The notes: generated by a model not told the origin, from the sequence alone. DNA of 64,000 nucleotides from Nonomuraea muscovyensis (GCF_014207745.1 NZ_JACHJB010000001.1:1240001-1304000); one strand, 5' to 3'. Positions 52,843 to 61,342 are shown, numbered from the stretch's first letter. Numbers and translations are program-made.

Positions 52843-54284
52843 CAGCGCCGGTACTTCTTGATCGAGGAGTCGCCCTTGATCTCGTCGGCCTTCTTCTGCA
52901 GCCGCTCCAGGTACTTCTCGGGCGTCAGGCCGCCGCTCATCAGCTCGCCGGTGGCGGCCACGGCCTCGTCGTGGAGCTGGGCGTACCAGTTGCGCCAGCG
53001 GAAGTAGACGGTGTTGTCGCCGGCGGCGGCCAGCGCCGCGGTGGCACTCTTGGCGCCGGGCGACAGCGGCCGGCCCTCTCCGGCGCCCTTGACCACCGAC
53101 ACGGTCCTGACCAGCTCGCTGAAGTCACCGGCCGCCTTCTTCGACAGCATGGCGCGCAGGTACTCCGTGCCGCCCTGCGGGTTGGCGGCCTTGGCCGGCA
53201 CGAGGAACGTCTCGCCGGGGCGGGAGTGCAGGGTGCCGTACGGCAGCTTGTCGGAGGAGGTGAAGTCGGGGATCGGGAACATGCCGTACTCGAAGTCGGC
53301 GGGTGTAGTCGTTTTCTGTTCGTTCTCGAGCCAGGAGCCGGACGGCAGCATGGCCACCTTGTACTTGTTCTGGGCGGTCTGGGTCTGCACGTGGTCGAGC
53401 CCGGCCGTGCCCTCCATGAGGTACTTGGCGCCGATCTCGGCCCAGGCGGCGGCCGACTGGCGCATCGGCTCGGCCGTCCAGGCGCCGTCCTCCAGGTTGT
53501 CGAGGTTGACCAGCACCTCCTTGCCGCCGATCTTCGCGGCCATGGTCATCAGCGGCTCGTAGAGGTACTGCGGGTGCTTGCCGGCGTAGGTGAACGGCGC
53601 CATCTTCCCGGACTTCTTGATCGTCTCGCAGAGCTTGACGAACTCGTCCCAGGTCTTGGGGACCTGCCAGCCGTTGTCGCGGAAGACCTTCTGGGAGTAC
53701 CAGATGCCGTGGATGTAGTTGACGTAGCCGAGGACGTGGAACGTGCCGTCGTAGGTGCCGAAGTCGATGACGGCCGGGTCGAGGGTGTCGCGGACCTTGG
53801 TGTTCGGGTCGTCCCAGCTCGGCGCGTCGAGCAGCGGCCCGAGGTCCTGGAGCTGGCCGTCCTGGGCCAGGGCGCCCATGTCCATGGCGCCGGCGCCGGA
53901 GTTGTCGATGACGTCGGGCGGGTTGCCGCCGGCGAAGCGCGGCTGGAGGACCTTGGTGATCTCCTTGGTGGAGTTGTGCTTGACCTCCACCTTCGGGTAC
54001 TTCACCTTGAACAGCGGCTGGTGGATGTCCTTGGCGTACGCGTCGCCGAAGCCGCCGTCGAAGATCCAGACCTCGAGGGGCCGGTCGGCGGCCACGCCGA
54101 ACGGGTTAGCGGCGCTCGTGGCGACGGGCGCCGCGGACTGCGCGGGCGCCTTGCTCGCCGGGGTGGCGCACGCGGCGAGCGCGCCCGCCACGGGCATCAG
54201 CGCCGCGCCGCGCAGCAGCTCACGTCGCGACAGGCGGGACGGGCCGCCGTGCGGGACGCTGGGGGGGTCGATGGGGTTCGGCAT
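52842..54284 (-). CDS. Carbohydrate ABC transporter substrate-binding lipoprotein, NgcE family
   Basis: 480 residues from ATG 54284 after CAGGAGG. A Tat-type signal SRRELLRGAALMPVAGALAA ends in the lipobox AACA. Conserved NgcE-type features: NPFGVAADRPLEVWIFDGGF, GDAYAKDIHQPLFKVKYPKV, VIDNSGAGAMDMGALAQDGQ and SWDDPNTKVRDTLDP. The family binds N-acetylglucosamine and diacetylchitobiose. The neighbouring RpiR, SIS and BadF genes agree with an amino-sugar ligand. Confidence 0.88.
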   Translation of the reverse strand: MPNPIDPPSVPHGGPSRLSRRELLRGAALMPVAGALAACATPASKAPAQSAAPVATSAANPFGVAADRPLEVWIFDGGFGDAYAKDIHQPLFKVKYPKVEVKHNSTKEITKVLQPRFAGGNPPDVIDNSGAGAMDMGALAQDGQLQDLGPLLDAPSWDDPNTKVRDTLDPAVIDFGTYDGTFHVLGYVNYIHGIWYSQKVFRDNGWQVPKTWDEFVKLCETIKKSGKMAPFTYAGKHPQYLYEPLMTMAAKIGGKEVLVNLDNLEDGAWTAEPMRQSAAAWAEIGAKYLMEGTAGLDHVQTQTAQNKYKVAMLPSGSWLENEQKTTTPADFEYGMFPIPDFTSSDKLPYGTLHSRPGETFLVPAKAANPQGGTEYLRAMLSKKAAGDFSELVRTVSVVKGAGEGRPLSPGAKSATAALAAAGDNTVYFRWRNWYAQLHDEAVAATGELMSGGLTPEKYLERLQKKADEIKGDSSIKKYRR

Positions 54285-54303
54285 GGTGACGCCTCCTGGT
54301 TGG

Positions 54304-55038
54304 TCAAGCTCCACGTCTGATGCGCCCTGCGTAGCGGCTCTCCAGGGCCTTGTTGTGCTCGTCGCCGCCGGTCACGTTGACCGAGAGGTAGATCGGGGGT
54401 GTCTCGCCGAGCGCCACCAGCGCGGACACCGTCTCGGCGACCGTCATCTGTGCGAGCAGCGCCGAGGTGATGGTGGAGACGGCGCCGTACGAGCCGCCGC
54501 CGGGCAGGTCGAGGATGGCGTCGCCGTACGGCGAGCCGTTGTCGAGCACCACGTCGGCCAGGTCGAGCAGCTTGCGGCCGGACGGGTGGCGCGAGGTCAT
54601 CCGGGTGCTGTGGCGCACCGAGGTGATCGCGATCAGGGGATGGCCCCGGTCCTTGACGAGCGCGGCCAGCTCCACGACGGCGCCGTTCACGCCCGAGCTG
54701 GAGACCAGCACGAACACGTCCTGCGACGCGACCGGGGCGAGGGCGTAGATCTGGTGGGCGACGGCCGGGTCGCGCTCGAGTTCGGGGGTGAGGACGCTCG
54801 GCGGCTGCCCGCCGTACAGGACGAGGTCGCGGGGCGAGAGCCGGTTGCTCGGCACGAGACCGCCCGCCCGGCCGGCGATCTCCATGGCGATCGCCTCGGA
54901 GTGGCCCGAGCCGAACGCGTTGACCACGCCGCCGGCGCGCAGCGACGCGACCAGCAGGGCCGCCGCCCGCCGCACCGGCTCCGCCTGCGTCTCGGCGACG
55001 TGGTGCGCCAGCTTCAGGGCCTCGGTCGCGTACGTCAT
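54304..55038 (-). CDS. SIS-domain sugar isomerase-like protein
   Basis: 244 residues. SIS fold with VNAFGSGHSEAIAMEIAGRA and VASQDVFVLVSSSGVNGAVV as phosphosugar-binding loops, then DNGSPYGDAILDLPGGGSYG. Likely a GlcNAc-6-phosphate-related isomerase, deaminase-type enzyme or MurQ-like sensor; the exact reaction is unknown. The ATG directly follows the RpiR stop (TGAATG), so the two are coupled. Confidence 0.85.
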   Translation of the reverse strand: MTYATEALKLAHHVAETQAEPVRRAAALLVASLRAGGVVNAFGSGHSEAIAMEIAGRAGGLVPSNRLSPRDLVLYGGQPPSVLTPELERDPAVAHQIYALAPVASQDVFVLVSSSGVNGAVVELAALVKDRGHPLIAITSVRHSTRMTSRHPSGRKLLDLADVVLDNGSPYGDAILDLPGGGSYGAVSTITSALLAQMTVAETVSALVALGETPPIYLSVNVTGGDEHNKALESRYAGRIRRGA

Positions 55039-55908
55039 TCAGCCTCTTTCCACCCGGTGGCTCTCCACCGCGCTGATCGTGCGTTCGAAGGCCTCGTTGG
55101 TGCGTTCGTAGGTACGCTGGGCGACCGCCACGTAGACGGCGTCGAGCACGAAGAGCTGCGAGTGGACCGCGGCCAGGCCGCCGAGCCGGAACGTGGTCTC
55201 CCTGCTCGCCGTGGTCAGCACGAGGTCGGCCAGCTCGGCCAGCGGCGAACGGGCGAACGAGGTGACCGCGACCGTGGTGGCGCCGTGGCTGCCCGCCTCG
55301 GCGAGCGCCTCCATCACCTCGCGGGTGCGGCCCCGGTGGCTGATGCCGATCGCGACGTCGCCCGTGCCGAGCAGCGCGGCGTCCGACAGCGCGACGTGGG
55401 CGTCGCCCGCGCTCCAGCCCGGGATGCCGATGCGGCGCAGCCGGCCCTCCAGCATGGTGGCCACGTTACCGCTGGTCGAGACGCCGACGAGGAGCACGCG
55501 CGCGGCGGCCACGATCGCGTCGGCCACCCGGGCGACGACGGCGGAGTCGAGCTGGGCGGCGGTGTCCTGGATGAGCCGGGCGTCCGCCGCGGCCATCACC
55601 TCGATGGCGGAGTCGAGCGGGTCGTCGGGGCCGATCTCGTGGCCGACGCCGGCGCCCCAGCCGGCCTGCGCGGCCCGGCCGGTCTCGGTGGCGAGCGCCA
55701 CCCGCAGCTCGGCGTAGCCGGAGAAGCCGAACGCGCGGCAGAACCTCGTCACGGTCGCGGGCGAGCTGCCCGCGCGCTCCGCGAGCGCGATGATCGTGGA
55801 ACGGGCGGCCTCGGCCGGGTCACCGAGGATCACCTCTCCCACGCGGCGCAGCGCCTCCGGCAGACCCGGAAGCTCCGTGCCGATGCGCCCGAGGGCTCCT
55901 GACGTCAC
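55039..55908 (-). CDS. MurR/RpiR family regulator
   Basis: 289 residues from GTG 55908 (AAGGA upstream). N-terminal HTH: STIIALAERAGSSPATVTRF followed by CRAFGFSGYAELRVALATET; the C-terminal SIS domain binds a phosphosugar (ARVLLVGVSTSGNVATMLEG, GDVAIGISHRGRTREVMEAL). First gene of the amino-sugar operon and divergent from the BadF-type kinase, with AT-richer dyads in the 78-bp gap. Confidence 0.9.
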   Translation of the reverse strand: MTSGALGRIGTELPGLPEALRRVGEVILGDPAEAARSTIIALAERAGSSPATVTRFCRAFGFSGYAELRVALATETGRAAQAGWGAGVGHEIGPDDPLDSAIEVMAAADARLIQDTAAQLDSAVVARVADAIVAAARVLLVGVSTSGNVATMLEGRLRRIGIPGWSAGDAHVALSDAALLGTGDVAIGISHRGRTREVMEALAEAGSHGATTVAVTSFARSPLAELADLVLTTASRETTFRLGGLAAVHSQLFVLDAVYVAVAQRTYERTNEAFERTISAVESHRVERG

Positions 55909-55986
55909 AAATATTCCTTCCGAATCCCTGGCTTTCGGCGAAAATTATTCTTGCTTCGGTGTCGCGTCAAGACCCAGAATCAAAGC

Positions 55987-57075
55987 GTGACTGAGTCGTT
56001 CGCTGGGTCGTCCCCCGGATCGTCGGCTGATTCGGCCGCTGCGTCGTCCGCCGGGTCGTTCGTGGTCGGGGTGGATGCCGGCGCGACCTCCACCCGGGTG
56101 GCGGTGCACGCGCTCGACGGGACGCGCGCCGGCTACGGCACGGCGGGGGCGGGCAATCCGAGCGCCCACGGCCTGGCCCCGGCGGTGGCGGCGATCGGCA
56201 CGGCCCTGGAGCGGGCGCTGCGCGACGTGGACCCCTCACGCGTGGTGGCGTCGCTGGCGGGCGTGGCCGGCAGGGTCGACGCGCTGGAGCCGGAGCTGGC
56301 CAAGGTGTGGGCGGAGCTGGGCGTTCCCGAGGGGCCGCGGGTGGTCCGTGACGTGCTCATCGCGTACGTGGCGGGCACGCCGGAGCCGTCGGGGTCGCTG
56401 CTGCTGTCGGGCACCGGCGCGGTCGCGGCCCGGGTCGAGGACCACGAGCTGGCCGCGATCGCCGACGGGCTGGGCTGGTTGCTCGGCGACGCCGGGTCCG
56501 GGTTCTGGATCGGCCGCGCCGCCGCCCGTGCGGTCGTGGCGGCGCTCGACCGCGGGTCCCGGAACGGCCTGCTGGTGGCACTGGTGGCCGCCGAGTTCCT
56601 GGGCACCGGGTCCCCGGACGCCGGATCGCCGGGCGCTGGCGATGTGGCGTGGGGGGTGTCGCCGCGCGCGGACGCCGACCGGATCGTCCGGCTGGCGCAG
56701 GCGGACCACATGCGGCTGGCCACGCTGTCCCGGCTGGTCAGCCGGGCCGCCGGCGAGGGCGACCCGATGGCCGTGACCATCGTCCGCGAGGCGGCCGGCC
56801 ACCTGGTGGCCACGGCGCGGCGGGTGCACGTGTCAGGCCCGGTGGTGCTGGCGGGCAGCGTGCTGACCAGCGAGGGGCCGGTCAGGAACGCGGTGCGCGA
56901 GCTGCTGATGGGCGAGGATCCGGTCGAGAGCGTGGCGACGGCGCGGGACGCGGCGGGGGCGGCGGCGTGGCTCGCGGCCCGCGCCGGTGGGCTGCTGTCA
57001 CCGGAACGGGCCCGCGAGCTGCACCCCGTGTTCACTCAGCCGCTGGTCAGCACCGGGGGCTTGGGACCGCCGTAG
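55987..57075 (+). CDS. BadF/BadG/BcrA-type ATPase, probable N-acetylglucosamine kinase
   Basis: 362 residues from GTG 55987. After a Ser/Ala-rich tail comes the actin-like ATPase fold: FVVGVDAGATSTRVAVHALD (phosphate 1), GSLLLSGTGAVAARV (phosphate 2), ADGLGWLLGDAGSGFWIGRA and VVLAGSVLTSEGPV. These motifs match mammalian-type and bacterial GlcNAc kinases. Next to the NgcEFG operon it probably phosphorylates the imported amino sugar. Its end overlaps the following convergent gene by 40 bp. Confidence 0.88.
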   Translation: MTESFAGSSPGSSADSAAASSAGSFVVGVDAGATSTRVAVHALDGTRAGYGTAGAGNPSAHGLAPAVAAIGTALERALRDVDPSRVVASLAGVAGRVDALEPELAKVWAELGVPEGPRVVRDVLIAYVAGTPEPSGSLLLSGTGAVAARVEDHELAAIADGLGWLLGDAGSGFWIGRAAARAVVAALDRGSRNGLLVALVAAEFLGTGSPDAGSPGAGDVAWGVSPRADADRIVRLAQADHMRLATLSRLVSRAAGEGDPMAVTIVREAAGHLVATARRVHVSGPVVLAGSVLTSEGPVRNAVRELLMGEDPVESVATARDAAGAAAWLAARAGGLLSPERARELHPVFTQPLVSTGGLGPP

Positions 57076-57965
57076 ACGGGGTTTCTCGGCAGGCGCTCCT
57101 CCGTCACCAGCAGGCGGACGACGCCGGGCCGGTCGGCCTCGGCCTCCCAGACGATCCAGCCGTCTCCCACCGCCCGCGGGCGCGCATCGGGGTCGACGCT
57201 GTAGCCCCTGCCGCTCTTCTGCGGCTCGATGATCTGGAAGACGACCTCCAGCCCGCGCCGGCGCGCCTCCGCGACGACCTCACCGACCGGGCGCTCGTCC
57301 ACCCGGAAGCCCGCCAGCATCTCGCCTTTCCGGGTCGCCGTGCCGGCCGACTGGTACCTCTCCCCCGGCCGGGCCATCCGCCCCAGGTACAGGATGCCCT
57401 TGCCGGTGAAGTCGCGGCCCACCGTCACCTTGAGCAAGCAGTCCTCCTGCCCGAACGTACAGCCCGCCGGCTCCCGGTCGCCGCCGATGCCCTTGCTCGG
57501 GCCGGTGGCGCCGCTGAAGCCCATCCGCACGATCTCGCCCACCCGGCTGGGCGAGACCGGCAGCAGTTGCAGGTCGATGTCCAACCCCACCGCCCGGAAC
57601 GCCTCCGCGTACTCGTGATGGTCGGCGAAAGGGTCGCGAACCCTGGCGACCCAGTAGTCGCCCTGCAGCTCGATCTCCATCGCCGCGTTGGCGTACGAGG
57701 TGGCCGTCCCCGCGCGATCGCCCAGCAGGCCGGGGCCGGCCGCGACCGCGGTGACGACCGCTGCGGTGACGACGGCGCCCAGCAGCAGGCGCCTGGCGCG
57801 CCGCCGCCGCGCCGCGCCGCGCTCATCGCCGACACCGGGGACGTCGGGGGCGGTGTGGACGTCGGTGGCGGTGACGGTGGCCAGCAGCGTCCGGGCCCCC
57901 GCGCCGGAGGCCCGGCCTGCCAGTTCCTCGTCGCGAACCCTGGCGAGCCGCCTCAGCTCGTTCAT
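57036..57965 (-). CDS. CU044_5270-type membrane-anchored partner of the ECF sigma factor
   Basis: 309 residues from ATG 57965 (ATGA overlap with the sigma gene). A cytoplasmic head with LRRLARVRDEELAGRASGAG and a basic RRRRARRLLLGAV stretch precede one transmembrane helix (LLLGAVVTAAVVTAVAAGPG); the extracytoplasmic part is long (about 210 residues) with EPAGCTFGQEDCLLKVTVGR, the only Cys pair. Layout fits the CU044_5270 family that follows SigE-like genes in actinomycetes, which may act as anti-sigma factors. Confidence 0.75.
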   Translation of the reverse strand: MNELRRLARVRDEELAGRASGAGARTLLATVTATDVHTAPDVPGVGDERGAARRRRARRLLLGAVVTAAVVTAVAAGPGLLGDRAGTATSYANAAMEIELQGDYWVARVRDPFADHHEYAEAFRAVGLDIDLQLLPVSPSRVGEIVRMGFSGATGPSKGIGGDREPAGCTFGQEDCLLKVTVGRDFTGKGILYLGRMARPGERYQSAGTATRKGEMLAGFRVDERPVGEVVAEARRRGLEVVFQIIEPQKSGRGYSVDPDARPRAVGDGWIVWEAEADRPGVVRLLVTEERLPRNPVYGGPKPPVLTSG

Positions 57966-58486
57966 GTCGACTCCACAGGAATGTGAACGGTGACGCCCGC
58001 GCCGGCGAGCGTCCTGGAGAAGCGCCTGCGCGCCCGGTAGAGGCGGATGCGCACGGCGTTGCGCGAGCAGCCGAGGACCTCGGCGATCTGGCCCGCGTCC
58101 AGCCCCTCCCAGGCGACCAGCGACAGCAGCTCGCGGTCGGCCTCGGGCAGCCGCCTGAGCGCCTGGACGATGGCGCCCAGTTCGACGCCTTCCTCGGGGG
58201 TGCGTCCGTACAGGTCGGCCACGTCGGCGTCGAGTTCGGTCAACCGTCTCCTGGCCACGCCGCGGCGGTGGTTGGCCAGCACGTTGCGGGCCACGCCGTA
58301 CAGCCAGAGCCGGGCCTGCTCGCCGGGCGGCAACACGTCCACGCGCCGCCAGGCGATGGCGAACGTCTCGGCCACCACGTCGGCGGCGTCCTCCGGCGAG
58401 TCACAGCGGCGCACCGCGTAGCCGAGGATCTGCTCATAGGTCTGTGCGTAAACGGCCTCGAACCGGATCTTCCGGTCGTCATCCAC
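57962..58486 (-). CDS. ECF RNA polymerase sigma factor (SigE-like)
   Basis: 174 residues from GTG 58486. Region 2 reads YEQILGYAVRRCDSPEDAAD, VVAETFAIAWRRVDVLPPGE and ARLWLYGVARNVLANHRRGV; region 4 reads LRRLPEADRELLSLVAWEGL and DAGQIAEVLGCSRNAVRIRL. The target promoter is unknown. Its stop overlaps the start of the membrane partner. Confidence 0.93.
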   Translation of the reverse strand: MDDDRKIRFEAVYAQTYEQILGYAVRRCDSPEDAADVVAETFAIAWRRVDVLPPGEQARLWLYGVARNVLANHRRGVARRRLTELDADVADLYGRTPEEGVELGAIVQALRRLPEADRELLSLVAWEGLDAGQIAEVLGCSRNAVRIRLYRARRRFSRTLAGAGVTVHIPVEST

Positions 58487-58572
58487 GGGCGGTCCCCATG
58501 GCCGGCCTCCTTCGTCAAGGGAATCGGAACATCCCCTTCATGTCCGACGACCCGCCAGCATTTCAGGATTTA

Positions 58573-59643
58573 TCAGGACGCCAGGAGTGCGGCGCTGCCG
58601 TAGCTGCCGCCGAAGCCGGTCACCAGCGCGACCTCCCGGCCGGCGCGCAGCTCCCGTACGGCCTGGGCCACGTTGTTGAGGCCGTGCACGTACCCCTCCG
58701 ACAGCAGCCCGCCGTGCGGATTCACCCAGGCGTGCCGCCGCTCCAGCAGGTAGGGCCCCAGCTCGGCCCGCGCGACGAAACCGAAGTCCTCCAGTTGCCT
58801 CGGCACCAGCCACGAGTAGGCGTCGTACGGCAGCGCCACGTCCACGTCCGCCGGCCGCATGCCGGAGACCTCCCACAGCCGGGGCGCCACGTACGCGGAG
58901 AAGACCGCCGTGACGTCGGGCGCCCGGTCCATCGCCGAGCAGCCCGGTCCTCCCCCGCGCACCACCGCGCGCACGCGCGGCCCGTCCAGCACGCCGCTGA
59001 CCAGCAGCGCGCACGCCCCGTCGCTCTCCTGGCAGCAGTCGGCGGTGCGCAGCGGCGTGCACACGTACGGCTTGGCCAGGTAGTCGGCCAGGTCCAGCGG
59101 CTCGGCGCGCAGGGCGCGCGGGTTGCCGCGGGCGTTGTCGCGCGACTGGGCGACCACGGCGTGCAGGTGCTCGCCGGTGAGCCCGGTGTCGTGCAGGTAG
59201 CGGGTGGCGGCCAGGGCGAACAGCGGGATCGGTCCGGCCATCCCGTAGGTGAATCTCTCCTGCTCGCCGGTGGAGACGGTGTTCATCCGCCGGCCGGAGC
59301 GGCCGTTCAGGGCCCGGTAGACGAGGACGTGGCGGGCCAGCCCGGCGTGGATCAGCATGGCCGCGTCACCCAGGACGGACGCGGCCTGGGTGCCGCCGCC
59401 TGCGATGTCGTTGTGCCAGCCGAGCCGTTCGACCCCCAGCGCGCGCGCCACCCGGGTGACGGGCACGGAGTCGTTCAGGTGGTAGCTGAGCAGCGCGTCC
59501 ACCTCTCCGGGCGCCAGGCCCGCGTCGGCGCAGGCCGCCCGGCACGCCTCGACGGCGAGTTGCAGCACGGTGCGTCCGGAGGCGCGGCTGAGCGCGGTCA
59601 TCCCCACGCCGGCCACGGCCGCCCGTCCGGCGAACGTCTGCAT
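58573..59643 (-). CDS. Second Ltp-like thiolase-fold protein
   Basis: 356 residues from ATG 59643 (GGGAGG, 5 nt). N-terminal GRAAVAGVGMTALSRASGRT and a C-terminal half with ALPYDAYSWLVPRQLEDFGF and WVNPHGGLLSEGYVHGLNNV, the same YDAYS and SEGYVHG tyrosine motifs as the protein at 25884; the thiolase nucleophile is absent. No DUF35 gene follows, so it may share the partner at 25470. KstR2-type operator O7 lies 127 bp upstream, with a -10 TAGCGT at 59746-59751 identical to that of the first Ltp gene. Confidence 0.8.
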   Translation of the reverse strand: MQTFAGRAAVAGVGMTALSRASGRTVLQLAVEACRAACADAGLAPGEVDALLSYHLNDSVPVTRVARALGVERLGWHNDIAGGGTQAASVLGDAAMLIHAGLARHVLVYRALNGRSGRRMNTVSTGEQERFTYGMAGPIPLFALAATRYLHDTGLTGEHLHAVVAQSRDNARGNPRALRAEPLDLADYLAKPYVCTPLRTADCCQESDGACALLVSGVLDGPRVRAVVRGGGPGCSAMDRAPDVTAVFSAYVAPRLWEVSGMRPADVDVALPYDAYSWLVPRQLEDFGFVARAELGPYLLERRHAWVNPHGGLLSEGYVHGLNNVAQAVRELRAGREVALVTGFGGSYGSAALLAS

Positions 59644-59769
59644 GGCGACCTCCCGACCGGCTGCGCTCCTGCCCCGCTGTGCGGTCGCCCGCCGGGACGG
59701 GGCGCGATCCATTCCGGCGGACGACGTCTGCGGTGCTCGCCCGCCACGCTAACGCCCGCCGACCTCACA

Positions 59770-59787
59770 GACAAGCGCTTGCTCGGT
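59770..59787. promoter_or_regulatory. KstR2-type operator O7
   Basis: On the minus strand ACCGAGCAAGCGCTTGTC, with the full core GCAAGCGCTTG. It lies about 20 bp upstream of the TAGCGT -10 of the second Ltp gene, at its -35, and 42 bp before the merR start. Confidence 0.75.
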
Positions 59788-59811
59788 GAGGGTGTCCGCG
59801 ACCCCACTGGA

Positions 59812-59830
59812 TAGCGCTATTATCCGCTGA
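59812..59830 (+). promoter_or_regulatory. merR leaderless promoter with dyad
   Basis: GGATAGCGCTATTATCC (about 59809-59825) is an imperfect dyad; TATTAT (59818-59823) is followed by 6 nt and the ATG at 59830. Confidence 0.6.
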
Positions 59831-60471
59831 TGCGCATCTCGGAGCTGAGCGACCGTTCGGGCGTCGCCCTCGCGACGGTCAAGTACTACCTGCGCGAGGG
59901 CCTGCTCCACCAGGGCGAGCAGGTCGCCGCGACCCGTGCCGTCTACGACGACTCCCACCTGCGCAGACTCCGCCTCATCAGGGCCCTGCTGGAGGTCGGC
60001 AGGCTGCCGGTGGCCGCCATCAAGCAGGTCATCGACGCGGTCGAGGACGAGTCGCTCCCCGTTCACCAGATGCTCGGCACCGCCCAGTACGCGCTCGGCC
60101 CGGCCGTCGAGCCCGAGCCGTCGGACGACTGGCAGGCCGCCCGCGCCGAGACCGACCGCCTCATCGACGAGCAGGGCTGGACGATCGCCCCCGACGCCCC
60201 GACCAGGAACGAGCTGGCCCAGACACTCCTCACCCTGCGCCGGCTCGGCATGTCCACCGACCTGAGCCGCTACGCCGAGACGGCCGGCGGGCTCGCCGCG
60301 GCCGAGCTCGACGCCCTCCCGCTCGACGGCTCCCGCGAGAGCGCCGTCGAGGCCGTGGTGCTCGGCACGGTCCTGTACGGCCGCGCCTTCGACGCGCTGC
60401 GCCGCCTCGCCCACGAGTCGGAGTCGGCCCGCCGGCTGGCCGGAAAGGATCAAACGCCGCCCGCCGGGTAG
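59830..60471 (+). CDS. MerR family regulator
   Basis: 213 residues, leaderless ATG. N-terminal MerR HTH: MRISELSDRSGVALATVKYY, LREGLLHQGEQVAATRAVYD and LRRLRLIRALLEVGRLPVAA. The effector domain (about 95-205) is helical, with DELAQTLLTLRRL-type sequence and no cysteine motif for metals. It is followed, after 10 bp, by an alpha/beta hydrolase gene, which it may control. Confidence 0.9.
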   Translation: MRISELSDRSGVALATVKYYLREGLLHQGEQVAATRAVYDDSHLRRLRLIRALLEVGRLPVAAIKQVIDAVEDESLPVHQMLGTAQYALGPAVEPEPSDDWQAARAETDRLIDEQGWTIAPDAPTRNELAQTLLTLRRLGMSTDLSRYAETAGGLAAAELDALPLDGSRESAVEAVVLGTVLYGRAFDALRRLAHESESARRLAGKDQTPPAG

Positions 60472-60481
60472 GGGCGGGCGG

Positions 60482-61342
60482 ATGTTCGAAGACTTCGCGG
60501 AAGACAGGATCGACGTCGGCGAGGCGGAGCTGTACGTCCGGCACGGCGGCACGGGCACACCGGTGCTGCTCCTGCACGGCCACCCGAGGACGCACGCGAC
60601 CTGGCACCGGGTCGCCGCGCTGCTCGCACCGCACCACACCGTGGTCTGCCCCGACCTGCGGGGCTACGGCCGCTCCAGCAAGCCGCCCACCACCCCCGAC
60701 CACGCCCCCTACTCCAAGCGGGCCATGGCCCGGGACATGGTCGCCCTCATGCGCGCCCTGGGCCACGACCGCTTCACCGTCGTCGGCCACGACCGCGGCG
60801 CCTACGTCGCCCACCGGCTGACGGCCGACCATCCCGGCGCGGTGACCCGCCTGGTGATCGTCGACGCGGTGCCGATCGGTGCGGCGCTGGCCCGCTGCGA
60901 CGCGGGCTTCGCCGCCGCGTGGTGGCACTGGTTCTTCCTCGGCCAGACCGCCAAGCCCGCCGAACGGGTCATCAACGCCGACCCCGCCGCCTGGTATCAG
61001 GTGGACTCCTCCGTCATGGGCGAGGAGGCGTACGCGGACCTGCGCCGGGCCCTGCACGACCCGGAGACCGTGCACGCGATGTGCGAGGACTACCGGGCCG
61101 GGCTGGGCGTGGACCGTGCCGCCGACGACGCCGACCGCGCGGCCGGGCGGCGGCTGAGCCGCCCGCTGCTCCTCCTGTGGGGCTCCGAGGACGACATGGA
61201 GGACCTGTACGGCGATCCCCGGGAGATCTGGGCCGGCTGGGCGGACGACGTGCGCGGCCACGCGATCGACAGCGGCCACCACATGGCGGAGGAGGCCCCG
61301 GCGGAGCTGGCCGCGGCGATCAGGGACTTCACGAGCTCCTGA
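60482..61342 (+). CDS. Alpha/beta hydrolase, haloacetate-dehalogenase-like
   Basis: 286 residues from ATG 60482. VLLLHGHPRTHATWHRVAAL (oxyanion loop), PDLRGYGRSSKPPTTPDHAP, nucleophilic Asp in FTVVGHDRGAYVAHRL (about residue 104), the halide-pocket pair in FAAAWWHWFFLGQ, DYRAGLGVD and catalytic His in SGHHMAEEAP. The sequence follows fluoroacetate dehalogenase quite closely, including AWWHWFFL versus AYWHWYFL; hydrolysis of other haloacids or epoxides is possible. It lies behind merR on the same strand. Confidence 0.85.
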   Translation: MFEDFAEDRIDVGEAELYVRHGGTGTPVLLLHGHPRTHATWHRVAALLAPHHTVVCPDLRGYGRSSKPPTTPDHAPYSKRAMARDMVALMRALGHDRFTVVGHDRGAYVAHRLTADHPGAVTRLVIVDAVPIGAALARCDAGFAAAWWHWFFLGQTAKPAERVINADPAAWYQVDSSVMGEEAYADLRRALHDPETVHAMCEDYRAGLGVDRAADDADRAAGRRLSRPLLLLWGSEDDMEDLYGDPREIWAGWADDVRGHAIDSGHHMAEEAPAELAAAIRDFTSS

